Origin: JAVBUZ01 sp031554725
GTDB lineage: Bacteria; Bacillota; Clostridia; Lachnospirales; Lachnospiraceae
DNA: 58,141 bases
Assembly: GCA_031554725.1 (NCBI GenBank)
Contig: JAVBUZ010000095.1
Span: 1-58,141 of the forward strand
Reading direction: 5' to 3'
Shown here: positions 7,858 through 16,099 of the stretch, one piece after another
Layout: each line of letters starts with the position of its first letter
Position numbering within the stretch: position 1 is the first letter of the stretch
Notes under the pieces: model-generated
Database searches by the model: none
Seen by the model: only the letters and a program-made list of their open reading frames with translations
Told to the model about the DNA's origin: nothing
Translations under genes and position numbers: made by a program

Positions 7858-7879
7858 ATTAAAGCAAAAAAATATGTTC

Positions 7880-7911
7880 AAAAAACCTCATTAGGTATTC
7901 ACCCAATGAGG
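7880..7911 (-). terminator. Intrinsic terminator of the MerR gene
   Basis: The stem CCTCATTGGGT / ACCTAATGAGG with a 4-base loop is followed on the minus strand by TTTTTT. It lies 41 bases after the MerR-regulator stop codon at 7952 and separates that gene from the repeat block and coiled-coil gene. Confidence 0.85.
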
Positions 7912-7951
7912 TCATTCATTTTAATATAAGCCGTCATATTCTAGCATAAAT

Positions 7952-8758
7952 TTATTCAACTGGTATTTGAATTTCAGTAAGCCACTCTTCTTCTGACTCC
8001 TTATTCCAGATTCCGTCAATGTAATTCTCGCGAATATCTCCAGCAACCTTATACCCATTGCTTTCTGCCCATTTTAGTGCAAAAGCATATGCTAAACCAA
8101 AATCCTGATATCTGCCCTTATGCATTACTGAAATTACTTTGCAAGATTCTAAGTAAACATAACTAACTCCTTCAGGTGCCTTCCCTTCCTTGTCTACCGT
8201 TTCAAAGAATTGAATATCCATATCGGTATCTCTGTATTCGCCACTAGTGTGGATAATAAAACAATATTCAGGGCTACCGCATTTCATATCTGGATTCAAT
8301 TCTAGCATTTCTTCTCCTAGCGCAGGGATTGCCTTGAAGTATTCTTCATAACCAGCAAGATGCATCCTCTTGGTGTATGCGATTCCCGACGGTGTTTCTT
8401 TAATAACTGCTTCGTAATTCATAAATTCTTCCTCCTTTTTGGAATTTGACATTAAAAAATCAACCTTAAGAAGCTGTTTTTCAAGCGTTTCCTGTTCCTT
8501 TAGGAGTTCTGCTTTTTTCGCCATGAGCAAATGTTCTACATTTATATCATTCAGCAAATCTCGGATTTCCTTTATCCCGAAGCCCATCTGCTTAAAAGAC
8601 TGGATTCTGTGAATTCTAAGCAATTGCTCTGTGGTATAAAAACGATACCCGTTTTCATCCGTTACATACTCTGGTTTTAGCAAATCTATTTCATCATAGT
8701 AACGTAGAGTTTTAATAGAAGTTTTGCTCATTTTTGAAAATTCTCCGATTCGGAACAC
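7952..8758 (-). CDS. MerR-family regulator with GyrI-like effector domain
   Basis: About 268 residues. The N-terminal MerR winged helix begins FRIGEFSKMS and continues with IKTLRYYDEIDLLKPEYV, then a dimerisation coiled coil near 75-120. The C-terminal half (about 125-268) is a GyrI-like / AraC effector-binding domain ending with Trp-Asn-Lys-Glu and TEIQIPVE, as in BmrR and BltR, which bind hydrophobic drugs and activate efflux genes. GTGAGGTGA overlaps the upstream GTG (8767), so the next GTG at 8758 is the better start. No obvious target pump is adjacent; it may control genes elsewhere. Confidence 0.87.
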   Translation of the reverse strand: MFRIGEFSKMSKTSIKTLRYYDEIDLLKPEYVTDENGYRFYTTEQLLRIHRIQSFKQMGFGIKEIRDLLNDINVEHLLMAKKAELLKEQETLEKQLLKVDFLMSNSKKEEEFMNYEAVIKETPSGIAYTKRMHLAGYEEYFKAIPALGEEMLELNPDMKCGSPEYCFIIHTSGEYRDTDMDIQFFETVDKEGKAPEGVSYVYLESCKVISVMHKGRYQDFGLAYAFALKWAESNGYKVAGDIRENYIDGIWNKESEEEWLTEIQIPVE

Positions 8759-8879
8759 GCCTGTCACCTCACTTCACTTGATATGATAATGCCTCCTGCA
8801 ACTGGAGAGTCAATACTTTTTCTTACCGATATAAAAAATATAACCATAATTGGCTTGTAACTACTACATATTCATCATT

Positions 8880-9950
8880 TCACCTAATCCCTATTATTTT
8901 TCTCACGAATGGTATGAGCATAATCAAATGATATGAACACAACGTCAGTAAAAAACTTCCAATGCATATGCACGACACTTGTATAAGCAAAACGTCTGTC
9001 AGATTTACAACATAATATGCCAATACTACTAAAATAGTCTGGTGCAATATATAAAGAGGATATGATGCTTTATTAAAATACTCTGTAAATTTTGTTCTGT
9101 TATTTAAAAATCGCTTTCCCAAAACAAGCAATGTTAAAATAGTTGCCCAACCAATAAAATTAATCCACAAATCACCATAATAAGAAAACTTATAATACAA
9201 ACTTCCCAATAAGATTGTACCTACTATATACAAACCAGCTAATACTTTTATGTGCTTTTCAAGTTTATCCATAATTAAGTCATTACTTAGCATATAGTAC
9301 CCTATTAAATATAATGCCAAATTCTTTCCCACGCTATATCCGCCAAAATTTCCCAAGTAATACATTAGCCATATTGGAACAAACAGAAAAAACATCCCAA
9401 TAATTGACACTTTTTCTACCTTAGACATAATCCTTTGGTATGGTATAAAACGGATTATAATCAATGTAATCATCGATATAATAAAAAGAAATAGAATGAA
9501 CCACAAATGCCCTGGTGTAAAAGCTCCATCATAACCGCTGAAATCTGTAAGGTTTGTAAAAAAGTATTTTATATTATCTAATACATTTCCATCATAGTTA
9601 TCAAAAAATTTTCTCGCGTACAATGTCTGAAACGGGATCAAAAATAACAAGCCTAAAATAAATGGAATCAATAACTTATTACTTTGTATAACGAATTCCT
9701 TTACTGTTCTTTTTTCTAATGCATATCTTGCACTCATTCCTGCTAGAACAAATAGTATTGGCATAAACCATGGATTAACCAATACAATCAAAGTGCTTAA
9801 TACCTTATTTTCTTCTTGCCAAATATAAAATTTAGAACCAAAATCATTCCAAATCATAAAAGTATGTACAAAAAACAATAGTAAAATTGTAATATTTCTC
9901 AGATTATCAATATAATGCTTTCGTATATCTACTTTATCTATCTCTTTCAT
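8880..9950 (-). CDS. Acyltransferase-3-type membrane protein
   Basis: 356 residues with about ten hydrophobic helices, resembling membrane acyltransferases (Acyltransferase_3 / OpgC-like) that transfer acyl groups onto sugars or peptidoglycan. The opening YIDNLRNITILLLFFVHTF carries the conserved catalytic-type His in TM1, and HLWFILFLFIISM near residue 150 and ASYPLYILHQTILV near 290 are characteristic blocks. GGAGTAACT precedes the ATG. There are no glycan-synthesis genes beside it, so the acceptor is unknown. It is strongly AT-rich compared with the genes of the polyamine operon. Confidence 0.8.
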   Translation of the reverse strand: MKEIDKVDIRKHYIDNLRNITILLLFFVHTFMIWNDFGSKFYIWQEENKVLSTLIVLVNPWFMPILFVLAGMSARYALEKRTVKEFVIQSNKLLIPFILGLLFLIPFQTLYARKFFDNYDGNVLDNIKYFFTNLTDFSGYDGAFTPGHLWFILFLFIISMITLIIIRFIPYQRIMSKVEKVSIIGMFFLFVPIWLMYYLGNFGGYSVGKNLALYLIGYYMLSNDLIMDKLEKHIKVLAGLYIVGTILLGSLYYKFSYYGDLWINFIGWATILTLLVLGKRFLNNRTKFTEYFNKASYPLYILHQTILVVLAYYVVNLTDVLLIQVSCICIGSFLLTLCSYHLIMLIPFVRKIIGIR

Positions 9951-10098
9951 AGTTACTCCTATAAATTCTTTAGGTTTAGTTCCGCTTCCTTTTCCTTGAG
10001 TGCGCTAAATTTTGATTTGTCTCTTTCTCACTTTGGGCACCACAAGACCAATTAGAAATCCAATGCGCATAAAAATTATATAATTGTATTAATTAAAA

Positions 10099-10716
10099 TC
10101 ATAGGTAATCACAGATTTCACGAATGCCATTAACCGTGCAATCGGCTTCTTCATTCTTTCCTTCTATATTCCAATACTGACCAAACCCTTGTTTTACCCA
10201 TATTGTATGCATACCCAATAGCTTAGCTGGTACGATGTCATTATCAATTCTATCTCCAATCATAATTGCCTCGCTTGGATTGCACCCACTCCTACCTAGC
10301 GCAAGTTCAAATATTCTTCTATCCGGCTTCGAAACGCCTTCTTCCGCAGAAGCAATGACTAAATCAATATACTTTAAAATCCCATGCTTTTCTAAGCGTT
10401 CTTTTGTTCCAAGGGATTGATTGGCAATAATACCTATCTTGTATTTTTTACTTAATACTTCAAGACATTTTGTGGTATCTTCATACAATATTTCATCTTC
10501 TTTATGCCATTCAGGAAGTTTTACATTCAGCTGTCTTGCTATTTCCAAATCACCTTTTTTATTTTGTCTATATAATGCCATTGCATCACTGTAAATCTGC
10601 TCATATGGCAGATCCACCAAAGAAGCTATCTCTTTGAATCGATGCTCATATGCTATACACTCATCAACTAGGGTTGAACCCACATCAAAAAATAGCCATT
10701 TTATGTTTCCAAACAT
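10099..10716 (-). CDS. HAD-superfamily hydrolase
   Basis: About 205 residues. The motif FFDVGSTLVDE gives nucleophile Asp with Gly at the second position. ANQS is motif II, KPDRRIFE carries the conserved Lys and MIGDRIDNDIVPA is motif IV with the metal-binding Asp pair, so the metal site is intact. It is similar to small phosphatases of the YjjG / haloacid dehalogenase-like group. The ATG at 10716 follows GGAGG by about 10 bases and begins MFGNIKW, and is preferred to the ATG at 10749, which has no ribosome site. Substrate unknown. Confidence 0.85.
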   Translation of the reverse strand: MFGNIKWLFFDVGSTLVDECIAYEHRFKEIASLVDLPYEQIYSDAMALYRQNKKGDLEIARQLNVKLPEWHKEDEILYEDTTKCLEVLSKKYKIGIIANQSLGTKERLEKHGILKYIDLVIASAEEGVSKPDRRIFELALGRSGCNPSEAIMIGDRIDNDIVPAKLLGMHTIWVKQGFGQYWNIEGKNEEADCTVNGIREICDYL

Positions 10717-10768
10717 ATCCTGGTTGCCTCCATAACTTCTGATTTCCATTGTTCTTAGAAACAGAATT

Positions 10769-11203
10769 TTACTTTCTTCTTTGTGTTAATAGGTTTACAC
10801 CCAATACAAATACAAAACCGCCAAGCAAAATAAAGAACGACCATACTATATTCCAATATGATGAATTTACATCAAACATTAAGTGCAATAATTTATTCCA
10901 AAATTCTAATCCCGTTGCAATGGCAAATAAATCACCTAATACGTAGGCACCACCAAAGATATATATCCACCTCCACCAATAGTTCTTACGCCAATTTTTA
11001 CAAAAAGTAATAATACCTAGAATGCAAAGTATCGCTAATATTCCCATAATTCCAAAATAGAGAATCCCTTTTCCATCCAATACACCAATCCAGAAGTTGG
11101 CATAAGAAGCTCTATCTATTAATCCCCATATTCTGTGCAAGTGAAACAAACCAAAAAGCATAAAAAACCATGGCTCCCATGCAAATATTGTTCTATTCTG
11201 CAT
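10769..11203 (-). CDS. Four-helix membrane protein of unknown function
   Basis: 144 residues with hydrophobic segments near 12-30, 45-65, 82-100 and 118-138, rich in Trp and Tyr. I do not recognise a family. The start at 11203 follows AGGGAGAA; the longer in-frame extension to 11272 would overlap the EamA-like gene and has no ribosome site. The gene lies between an EamA half-transporter and a HAD hydrolase. A role as an integral membrane protein is all that can be supported. Confidence 0.65.
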   Translation of the reverse strand: MQNRTIFAWEPWFFMLFGLFHLHRIWGLIDRASYANFWIGVLDGKGILYFGIMGILAILCILGIITFCKNWRKNYWWRWIYIFGGAYVLGDLFAIATGLEFWNKLLHLMFDVNSSYWNIVWSFFILLGGFVFVLGVNLLTQRRK

Positions 11204-11229
11204 ATTAATTCTCCCTAAAAAAACTGTAT

Positions 11230-11643
11230 TTATATCACCATAATTAAAGTTCCTGCACCTATTAATATACATCCAACGAAAGACTTTACCGTAAACTCCT
11301 CATGTAGAAATACAAAAGCAAGTATAAGAGTAATTACTACGGATAATTTATCTATTGGTACTACTTTGGATGCTTCTCCTACTTGTAATGCTTTATAATA
11401 GCACAGCCACGAAGCACCTGTCGCAAGTCCTGACAAAATCAGAAATATCCAGCTCTTATTGCTAATTTGAGCGACACCTTTCTGGGCATTGGTAAGAAAG
11501 ACCATTCCCCATGCCATGACAAGAACTACTACCGTCCTAATCGCTGTTGCAAGGTTTGAGTTTACTCCGTCTATGCCGATTTTTGCTAGTATAGAGGTAA
11601 GAGCTGCAAATATTGCAGACAGTATTGCAAATACGAACCACAC
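11230..11643 (-). CDS. EamA-family single-domain transporter
   Basis: 137 residues with five hydrophobic segments and one EamA unit. Standard family members carry two such units, so this half-length protein probably works as a dimer, like small multidrug-resistance transporters. The C-terminal VPIDKLSVVITLILAF and FLHEEF blocks are diagnostic of the EamA fold. The GTG at 11643 is the start, with AGGAGG 9 bases before it. Its lipoprotein neighbour starts only 21 bases upstream, so the two may be co-transcribed. Cargo unknown. Confidence 0.85.
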   Translation of the reverse strand: MWFVFAILSAIFAALTSILAKIGIDGVNSNLATAIRTVVVLVMAWGMVFLTNAQKGVAQISNKSWIFLILSGLATGASWLCYYKALQVGEASKVVPIDKLSVVITLILAFVFLHEEFTVKSFVGCILIGAGTLIMVI

Positions 11644-11664
11644 ATCAAATTACCTCCTTAATCT

Positions 11665-12408
11665 TTACTTCGATAAGCGCAATCCCGTTTCACTTTGAAA
11701 AGCTTCTGCCCATTCTGCATTGCGGTAAAAAACAATACATTCCTGGTATCCATCGCTAGCAAAATACAATCTGTTTTCATTTCCGTTCGCAATAATAATT
11801 TTATTAAGTTCATCTGTCACCTTAGTATCAAACCAATCACCTTGAGCCTTAGCTTCTAGCGTATACGTATGTCCATTCCATTCAAAGCTTACTGTCCTTT
11901 TTCCAGTCCCTCTTTCCCAATTCACACCGCTAGTATCTTCTATGATATTTTTAAAATCAAGTTCTCCATCTCCTATAGCGACTATTCCTAAGAGAAAATT
12001 CGTATACATCGTCCCTTCGTCAAATACTTCAACGTCAAAGCAATATACTCCATTTTCAGATGGTGTCCATTCCCAAGTATCAAAATTTATGCTGCCGCTA
12101 CCGACCTCAATTAGAAAAGTAGCAACCTTATCAAATTCTATCTCCTCTGGTAATTGAGCATAGCTTTCTTCTAATTCAGCCGCTAAAGTATCTGTTATTC
12201 CCTTTATTCCAAATGTCTGTAGTATCTCCGCAATCTCCGTATAGCTCTTTTGGTTTACATTCATTTCATTCACCCTAATGCTTTCTGCCCACTCAAATCC
12301 ATTTTTATCTATAAATGCTGTGCAACCACTCACCATTATCACAAAGCTTATGCAGAGAGCGAATACAAGAAGTTTCCTTATCTTTTTCATATCGATAATG
12401 CTATCCAT
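11665..12408 (-). CDS. Putative lipoprotein
   Basis: 247 residues beginning with a signal peptide (KKIRKLLVFALCISFVIMV) and the lipobox VSGC with Cys29, so it should be lipid-anchored outside the membrane. The mature part is acidic, with no recognised catalytic motif. DUF-like blocks such as FEWNGHTYTLEAKAQGDWFDTKV suggest a small beta-rich domain. An internal ATG at codon 7 (12390) would give a shorter signal peptide and is an alternative start. It lies directly before the EamA transporter. Function not recognised. Confidence 0.75.
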   Translation of the reverse strand: MDSIIDMKKIRKLLVFALCISFVIMVSGCTAFIDKNGFEWAESIRVNEMNVNQKSYTEIAEILQTFGIKGITDTLAAELEESYAQLPEEIEFDKVATFLIEVGSGSINFDTWEWTPSENGVYCFDVEVFDEGTMYTNFLLGIVAIGDGELDFKNIIEDTSGVNWERGTGKRTVSFEWNGHTYTLEAKAQGDWFDTKVTDELNKIIIANGNENRLYFASDGYQECIVFYRNAEWAEAFQSETGLRLSK

Positions 12409-12423
12409 GCTTTTATCTCTACC

Positions 12424-12870
12424 TCATCTTTCTAATTTAAGAAGGTACTCTGTTGTATCTTCTTCAAACTTTTTCTCACCAGTCAAACAAAATCCATGTC
12501 TTTCATAAAAAGAAATTGCTCTAACATTTTTCTCTAGTGCCCATAGCTTGTCTGCACCATGCTCGTTTATCGCATGTTCAATAAGTTCCTTACCAATTCC
12601 CTCACTCTGAAAAAAAGTATCTACGTATAGTTTGCAAATCTCTGTTCCATTCATTTGGAGAAAACCCTTTATTAATCCGTTATCATACACATATAGATTT
12701 TTAAGTATTTCCTCTTTCATAAAATAATTATCTATAAGAGAAACAACCTGCAATTCCCCAAATGAGAAAACTTCCTCCTTAAAAATAGGGAAAAAGTTTA
12801 CTCTATTATTAAAAACATATATTTCAGCTACTCTTGATAAATCATCTATCCTAGCTTTTCTAATATTCAT
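12424..12870 (-). CDS. GNAT-family N-acetyltransferase
   Basis: 148 residues with the GNAT signature. Motif A is KLYVDTFFQSEGIGKELIEHAI (about 80-101), with the Gly-x-Gly loop, and motif B is AISFYERHGFCLTGEKKFEED near the C-terminus. The N-terminal MNIRKARIDDLSRVAEIYV is the typical first strand. Length is normal. The ribosome-binding site is weak (AGAGAGG lies far upstream). The next gene upstream, 30 bases away, is another acetyltransferase, so the two may share a transcript. Substrate unknown. Confidence 0.85.
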   Translation of the reverse strand: MNIRKARIDDLSRVAEIYVFNNRVNFFPIFKEEVFSFGELQVVSLIDNYFMKEEILKNLYVYDNGLIKGFLQMNGTEICKLYVDTFFQSEGIGKELIEHAINEHGADKLWALEKNVRAISFYERHGFCLTGEKKFEEDTTEYLLKLER

Positions 12871-12900
12871 CTTAAAAACCCGTATACCTCTCTACTTTTT

Positions 12901-13458
12901 CTATTTGTTCATAAATGCATATACATCCAAGGTTACCTCTTCTTGTCCGCCCCAATTCTTGTCCTGAAAAGTATAATCCTCTTTTGTAAATCCATTATTA
13001 AGTAATACCTTTGATGAATATATATTTGGGGGCATAACAAATGCTTCAAGCCTTGAAATGCCGATTTCCTTTCCTAAATATTCTATCATAAGCTTTAATA
13101 CATTTGTGGCTATCTTTTGGTTCCAATAGGATTCATTGATGCGATAACCTACTGTTATTTTATTTTCTCGCTTTTTATAGTCGAACATTTCCGCCAAACC
13201 GACAAGTCTGTCGGGATTATCTTTTAAATAAACTCCCGCAATAATTAATTTCTTTTTATCAAAATCTCTTCCTCCAAGATTTTCAATTGCAGACGCTAAA
13301 AACTTATCGTTTTTCTTATATAAAAATGGGGATATGTACTTATATACCTCGTCGTTATTACTTATTTCTAACAACGCAGGTACATCGTTTTTTGTCATCT
13401 TTCTTATAATTACCTTATCATTTTCTAAATACGGAAATGTATCAAATAATGTAGCCAT
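12901..13458 (-). CDS. GNAT acetyltransferase, RimJ/RimL-like
   Basis: 185 residues of the Acetyltransf_3 / RimJ-RimL subgroup, which acetylates ribosomal protein N-termini or small molecules. The N-terminus has DKVIIRKMTKNDVPALLEIS. Motif A is VGYRINESYWNQKIATNVLKLMIEY near 106-128, where the usual Gly-rich loop is partly replaced (NQKIAT). Motif B is IYSSKVLLNNGFTKED. GGGAGAGGGAC precedes the ATG. The 203 bases upstream of it hold a broken gene copy. Confidence 0.83.
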   Translation of the reverse strand: MATLFDTFPYLENDKVIIRKMTKNDVPALLEISNNDEVYKYISPFLYKKNDKFLASAIENLGGRDFDKKKLIIAGVYLKDNPDRLVGLAEMFDYKKRENKITVGYRINESYWNQKIATNVLKLMIEYLGKEIGISRLEAFVMPPNIYSSKVLLNNGFTKEDYTFQDKNWGGQEEVTLDVYAFMNK

Positions 13459-13475
13459 TATAGTCCCTCTCCCTC

Positions 13476-13610
13476 TTATATATTCACGCTAAATTTGTCT
13501 CTACTCCACAGCCACATTGGTGTATGCACATCAATAGGTACAAAATCGGTACCCTCTAGTAGATGAGCCCAACGTTCTGCAAGCATTTGCTGCACATTTC
13601 CCAAATCTTG
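13476..13610 (-). pseudogene. Truncated second copy of the 14910-15659 gene (3' end only)
   Basis: Translated on the minus strand, this segment gives LGNVQQMLAERWAHLLEG followed by a tail with PIDVHTPMWLWSRDKF and a stop at 13476-13478. The intact gene at 14910-15659 ends with the near-identical tail (LGNVQEILAARW, VPIDVHTPMWLWSRDKF). DNA similarity ends near 13610, and no start codon or N-terminal part exists. The remnant and its parent flank two unrelated genes (PhzF and a split-barrel protein). It is best read as a partial duplication or the scar of a recombination. Confidence 0.85.
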
Positions 13611-13661
13611 TAGATATTGACTTCCCTTAGAAAATAATATCCTTGTTTATTGAAAAGCTTA

Positions 13662-14441
13662 CTATACCAATATTTTACCAATGGAATAACAAATAGCATG
13701 ACCACTTATCATAACTCTAGTACCACAGTCTTCACAGAATAGTATTCCGCCACGTTTTGATAATTGTTTTGCAACCATCTTATTTTTATTTAATTTTTCT
13801 CTCCAAAATGGTATCAAAGAACAATGAGCTGAGCCTGTAACAGGATCTTCCTTCATTTCTTCCTTTGGAGTAAAGAAACGTGATACAAAATCACATGATT
13901 CCCCTTTCGCAGTAACAATGAAAGCAAAAACATCATTGAACTGAGAAAGCAAGTTAAAATTCGGTTTTAGATTTTTTACAGTTTCCTCATCTTCAACTAA
14001 AACAACTAAATCTCTTGATAAATATGTTCCTAGAACTTTTACCCCTAGCGCTTGCTCTAGTATGTCTATTGGCATATGGATTTCTTTTGGTACTCTACTC
14101 GGAAAATCCAAGGTGTATAAATCATTTTCTCTACTTACTATCAGTTGTCCGCTCTTTGATTCAAAATTTATCGTATCAACATTTTTTTCTATATAATTCA
14201 TTAATACATATGCGGAAGCTAGTGTTGCATGTCCGCAAAGATCTATTTCGTATTCTGGAGTAAACCACCTTAATATAAAATGATTTCCACTCCTTAATAC
14301 AAATGCAGTTTCTGCAAGGTTATTTTGCATAGCTATGCTCTGCATAAGTTCTTCACTAATTTCATTTTCTAAAACACAAACACCAGCGGGATTTCCGCTA
14401 AAATAACTTTCTGCAAAAGCATTTACAATAAAATATTCCAT
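13662..14441 (-). CDS. PhzF-family isomerase/epimerase
   Basis: 259 residues of the PhzF / diaminopimelate-epimerase fold. The N-terminal FIVNAFAESYFSGNPAGVCVL and the catalytic Glu in NLAETAF (about residue 44) are intact. FTPEYEIDLCGHATLAS and the C-terminal DPVTGSAHCSL block complete the signature. PhzF isomerises dihydro-hydroxyanthranilate in phenazine synthesis, but most homologues outside phenazine clusters, including this isolated one, have unknown substrates. Length is slightly short of the usual 270-300. Phenazine synthesis is not implied because no other phz gene is present. Confidence 0.88.
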   Translation of the reverse strand: MEYFIVNAFAESYFSGNPAGVCVLENEISEELMQSIAMQNNLAETAFVLRSGNHFILRWFTPEYEIDLCGHATLASAYVLMNYIEKNVDTINFESKSGQLIVSRENDLYTLDFPSRVPKEIHMPIDILEQALGVKVLGTYLSRDLVVLVEDEETVKNLKPNFNLLSQFNDVFAFIVTAKGESCDFVSRFFTPKEEMKEDPVTGSAHCSLIPFWREKLNKNKMVAKQLSKRGGILFCEDCGTRVMISGHAICYSIGKILV

Positions 14442-14504
14442 ATATTCCCCCTATTTATATATAATCTGCATTCGTAATCGCTCTGTCATATTCTGACTTT
14501 CTAT

Positions 14505-14897
14505 TTAAAAACAGATTACCTTCTTTTCTCCCATAATTGAATAAATTGTTGCCGTCGCATCCTTAAGATATAGTACCTGCATATTATCATCATCTACCTT
14601 ATACATTCCTTTTAAAGAAGGATAGGTATCTAGCATATGCTGTTTTGCCTCTATTCGCTCATCTTCTTCAACCACTGCCTCAATTCTAATCCACCGCTCT
14701 CCATCGTATGCACAAATCTCTACTTTTGGATTTATTGCCATTTGCTTTGAAACCTTTTTAATTTTTCCAGTCTCAATATATAGATGTTCTTCAAAAATAT
14801 CTACAGTCCCAAAAGGTCTAACTCTTGGTTGATCTTCTTCTACTGTGGCTAGAAAATAAGTTTCGCACTTTCTCAAAAAATTATAAACCTCTATCAT
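14505..14897 (-). CDS. Pyridoxamine 5'-phosphate oxidase-like FMN protein
   Basis: 130 residues of the flavin split-barrel fold. CETYFLATVEEDQPRVRPFGTVDI near the start is the typical first strand pair that contacts FMN phosphate, with Arg-Pro-Phe-Gly. YDGERWIRIEAVVEEDERIEAKQHML is the central block. Such small proteins are usually flavin or F420-type reductases of unknown substrate rather than true PNP oxidase, which is longer. GAGGAG precedes the ATG. It lies 12 bases after the next upstream gene and is probably co-transcribed. Confidence 0.82.
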   Translation of the reverse strand: MIEVYNFLRKCETYFLATVEEDQPRVRPFGTVDIFEEHLYIETGKIKKVSKQMAINPKVEICAYDGERWIRIEAVVEEDERIEAKQHMLDTYPSLKGMYKVDDDNMQVLYLKDATATIYSIMGEKKVICF

Positions 14898-14909
14898 GTT
14901 ATTTTCTCC

Positions 14910-15659
14910 TCATATTTTTACCCTAAACTTGTCTCTGCTCCATAGCCACATTGGTGTATGAACATCTATGGGAACTAACTCAGCATCCTCTAGTAGACTA
15001 GACCAACGTGCGGCCAGTATTTCCTGCACGTTCCCCAGTTCCTTTTCTTCTAGCGAAATCACCCCTAGCTTAATGCTTGCCTGAATTACATGTGTATCTG
15101 GTGCAACGGTAATCTCTTTTCTATTTTGAAATTGGATATCTGTATATTGCTCTAATACATAGAGCCAATAATTGCATATCTTGTTTCCGCCCAAATATGG
15201 AAATGCCTTTTTATTCTCGCTAATGTATTTTTTTATTCTGTCTACAGAATAGTCATTTATAGCAAACAAACTGCGAATGTCACCATCAAATTTATTCTCA
15301 ATAGTCTCACACAATTGTTTCCAAATAATAGGCTGCTTATTTGGTTGTAGTGCTACCTTATACTGCACCAAATAGTTTCTCAGCATATCCTCATCCATTT
15401 TAAGAACCTGTTTGCTATCAAAAACAGCCTTGGCCTCTTCATCCTTATACATACGATTTGCACATTCCCACAAAACGTATGAATTTCTCTGATAGTTGAG
15501 TGCCATTGGCAAAGTGAAATACATGTAATTTTCTTTTGATGAAGGAATTAGGTTCGGATTCTCATCCTCAGGCATCTTCTCTCCACCTAGCTTCCCCTCT
15601 TTATATGCTTTTATAAGATTATGTACTTTGTCTAATATAATTTGCTGGTCTACATTCAT
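14910..15659 (-). CDS. Uncharacterised protein, possibly HhH-GPD-like
   Basis: 249 residues not assigned to a named family. The C-terminal half has FPYLGGNKICNYWLYVLEQ followed by VAPDTHVIQASIKLGV. This layout recalls helix-hairpin-helix DNA glycosylases (Leu-x-Gly-x-x-Lys, then the catalytic Asp-Thr-His block), but the HhH glycines are not exact, so this is a weak inference. The C-terminus VPIDVHTPMWLWSRDKF is duplicated in the remnant at 13476-13610. GGGGAAA precedes the ATG, and the gene is 16 bases from the upstream split-barrel gene. Confidence 0.6.
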   Translation of the reverse strand: MNVDQQIILDKVHNLIKAYKEGKLGGEKMPEDENPNLIPSSKENYMYFTLPMALNYQRNSYVLWECANRMYKDEEAKAVFDSKQVLKMDEDMLRNYLVQYKVALQPNKQPIIWKQLCETIENKFDGDIRSLFAINDYSVDRIKKYISENKKAFPYLGGNKICNYWLYVLEQYTDIQFQNRKEITVAPDTHVIQASIKLGVISLEEKELGNVQEILAARWSSLLEDAELVPIDVHTPMWLWSRDKFRVKI

Positions 15660-15675
15660 TTGTTTCCCCTATACC

Positions 15676-16095
15676 TCAAATCTCAAAATTTTCCGGCTTA
15701 TACCATGAGTAAAATCTACCTGAGCTAGGAACAAATCTAAGCACGCAAAAGTCGGGGTCTGTAAAAGATTTTTGTGGATACGCATTTTTGAATTTGTTCT
15801 GCCAATATTTTTCCTTAATGCCCATGTCCGTTACTATTTCCATATTGCCTTTCAACAGGCAACCTTTCCACACTAGCCTTCGGCTATAAAAATAGACGCT
15901 AGCTTTTGCATTTTTGCTTATTTCATTAGCAAATTTTGAAGACGTATTTGTGCAAAAATAAATTTCATCCAGAGATTCTCTATACTTACCTGGAACCACC
16001 GCTTTTGTTAGCGGATATCCATCTTCTCCCACACACGTCAAAATAAATGTGTTAACACTTTTAAATAGTTTTTCTGCTTTTTCTTTCTGTTTCAT
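15676..16095 (-). CDS. Pyridoxamine 5'-phosphate oxidase-like FMN protein
   Basis: 139 residues of the split-barrel flavoprotein group, related to but clearly distinct from the one at 14505-14897. FILTCVGEDGYPLTKAVVPGKYRESLDEIYFCTNTSSKFANEI is the FMN-binding N-terminal half, and ASVYFYSRRLVWKGCLLKGN is the central strand pair. The ATG at 16095 follows GGGAGGTAAAAGC, and this ribosome site lies inside the last codons of the preceding gene. The 36-base in-frame extension upstream has no such site. Substrate unknown. Confidence 0.8.
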   Translation of the reverse strand: MKQKEKAEKLFKSVNTFILTCVGEDGYPLTKAVVPGKYRESLDEIYFCTNTSSKFANEISKNAKASVYFYSRRLVWKGCLLKGNMEIVTDMGIKEKYWQNKFKNAYPQKSFTDPDFCVLRFVPSSGRFYSWYKPENFEI

Positions 16096-16099
16096 GCTT

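Noticed and set aside
7760..7860. A small protein gene made from the hairpin repeats (minus strand, ATGAGCGTTAGTGAG start)
   Set aside because: The frame is short and has no ribosome site, and its start recurs in the second repeat with an early stop, so the repeat itself explains the frame.
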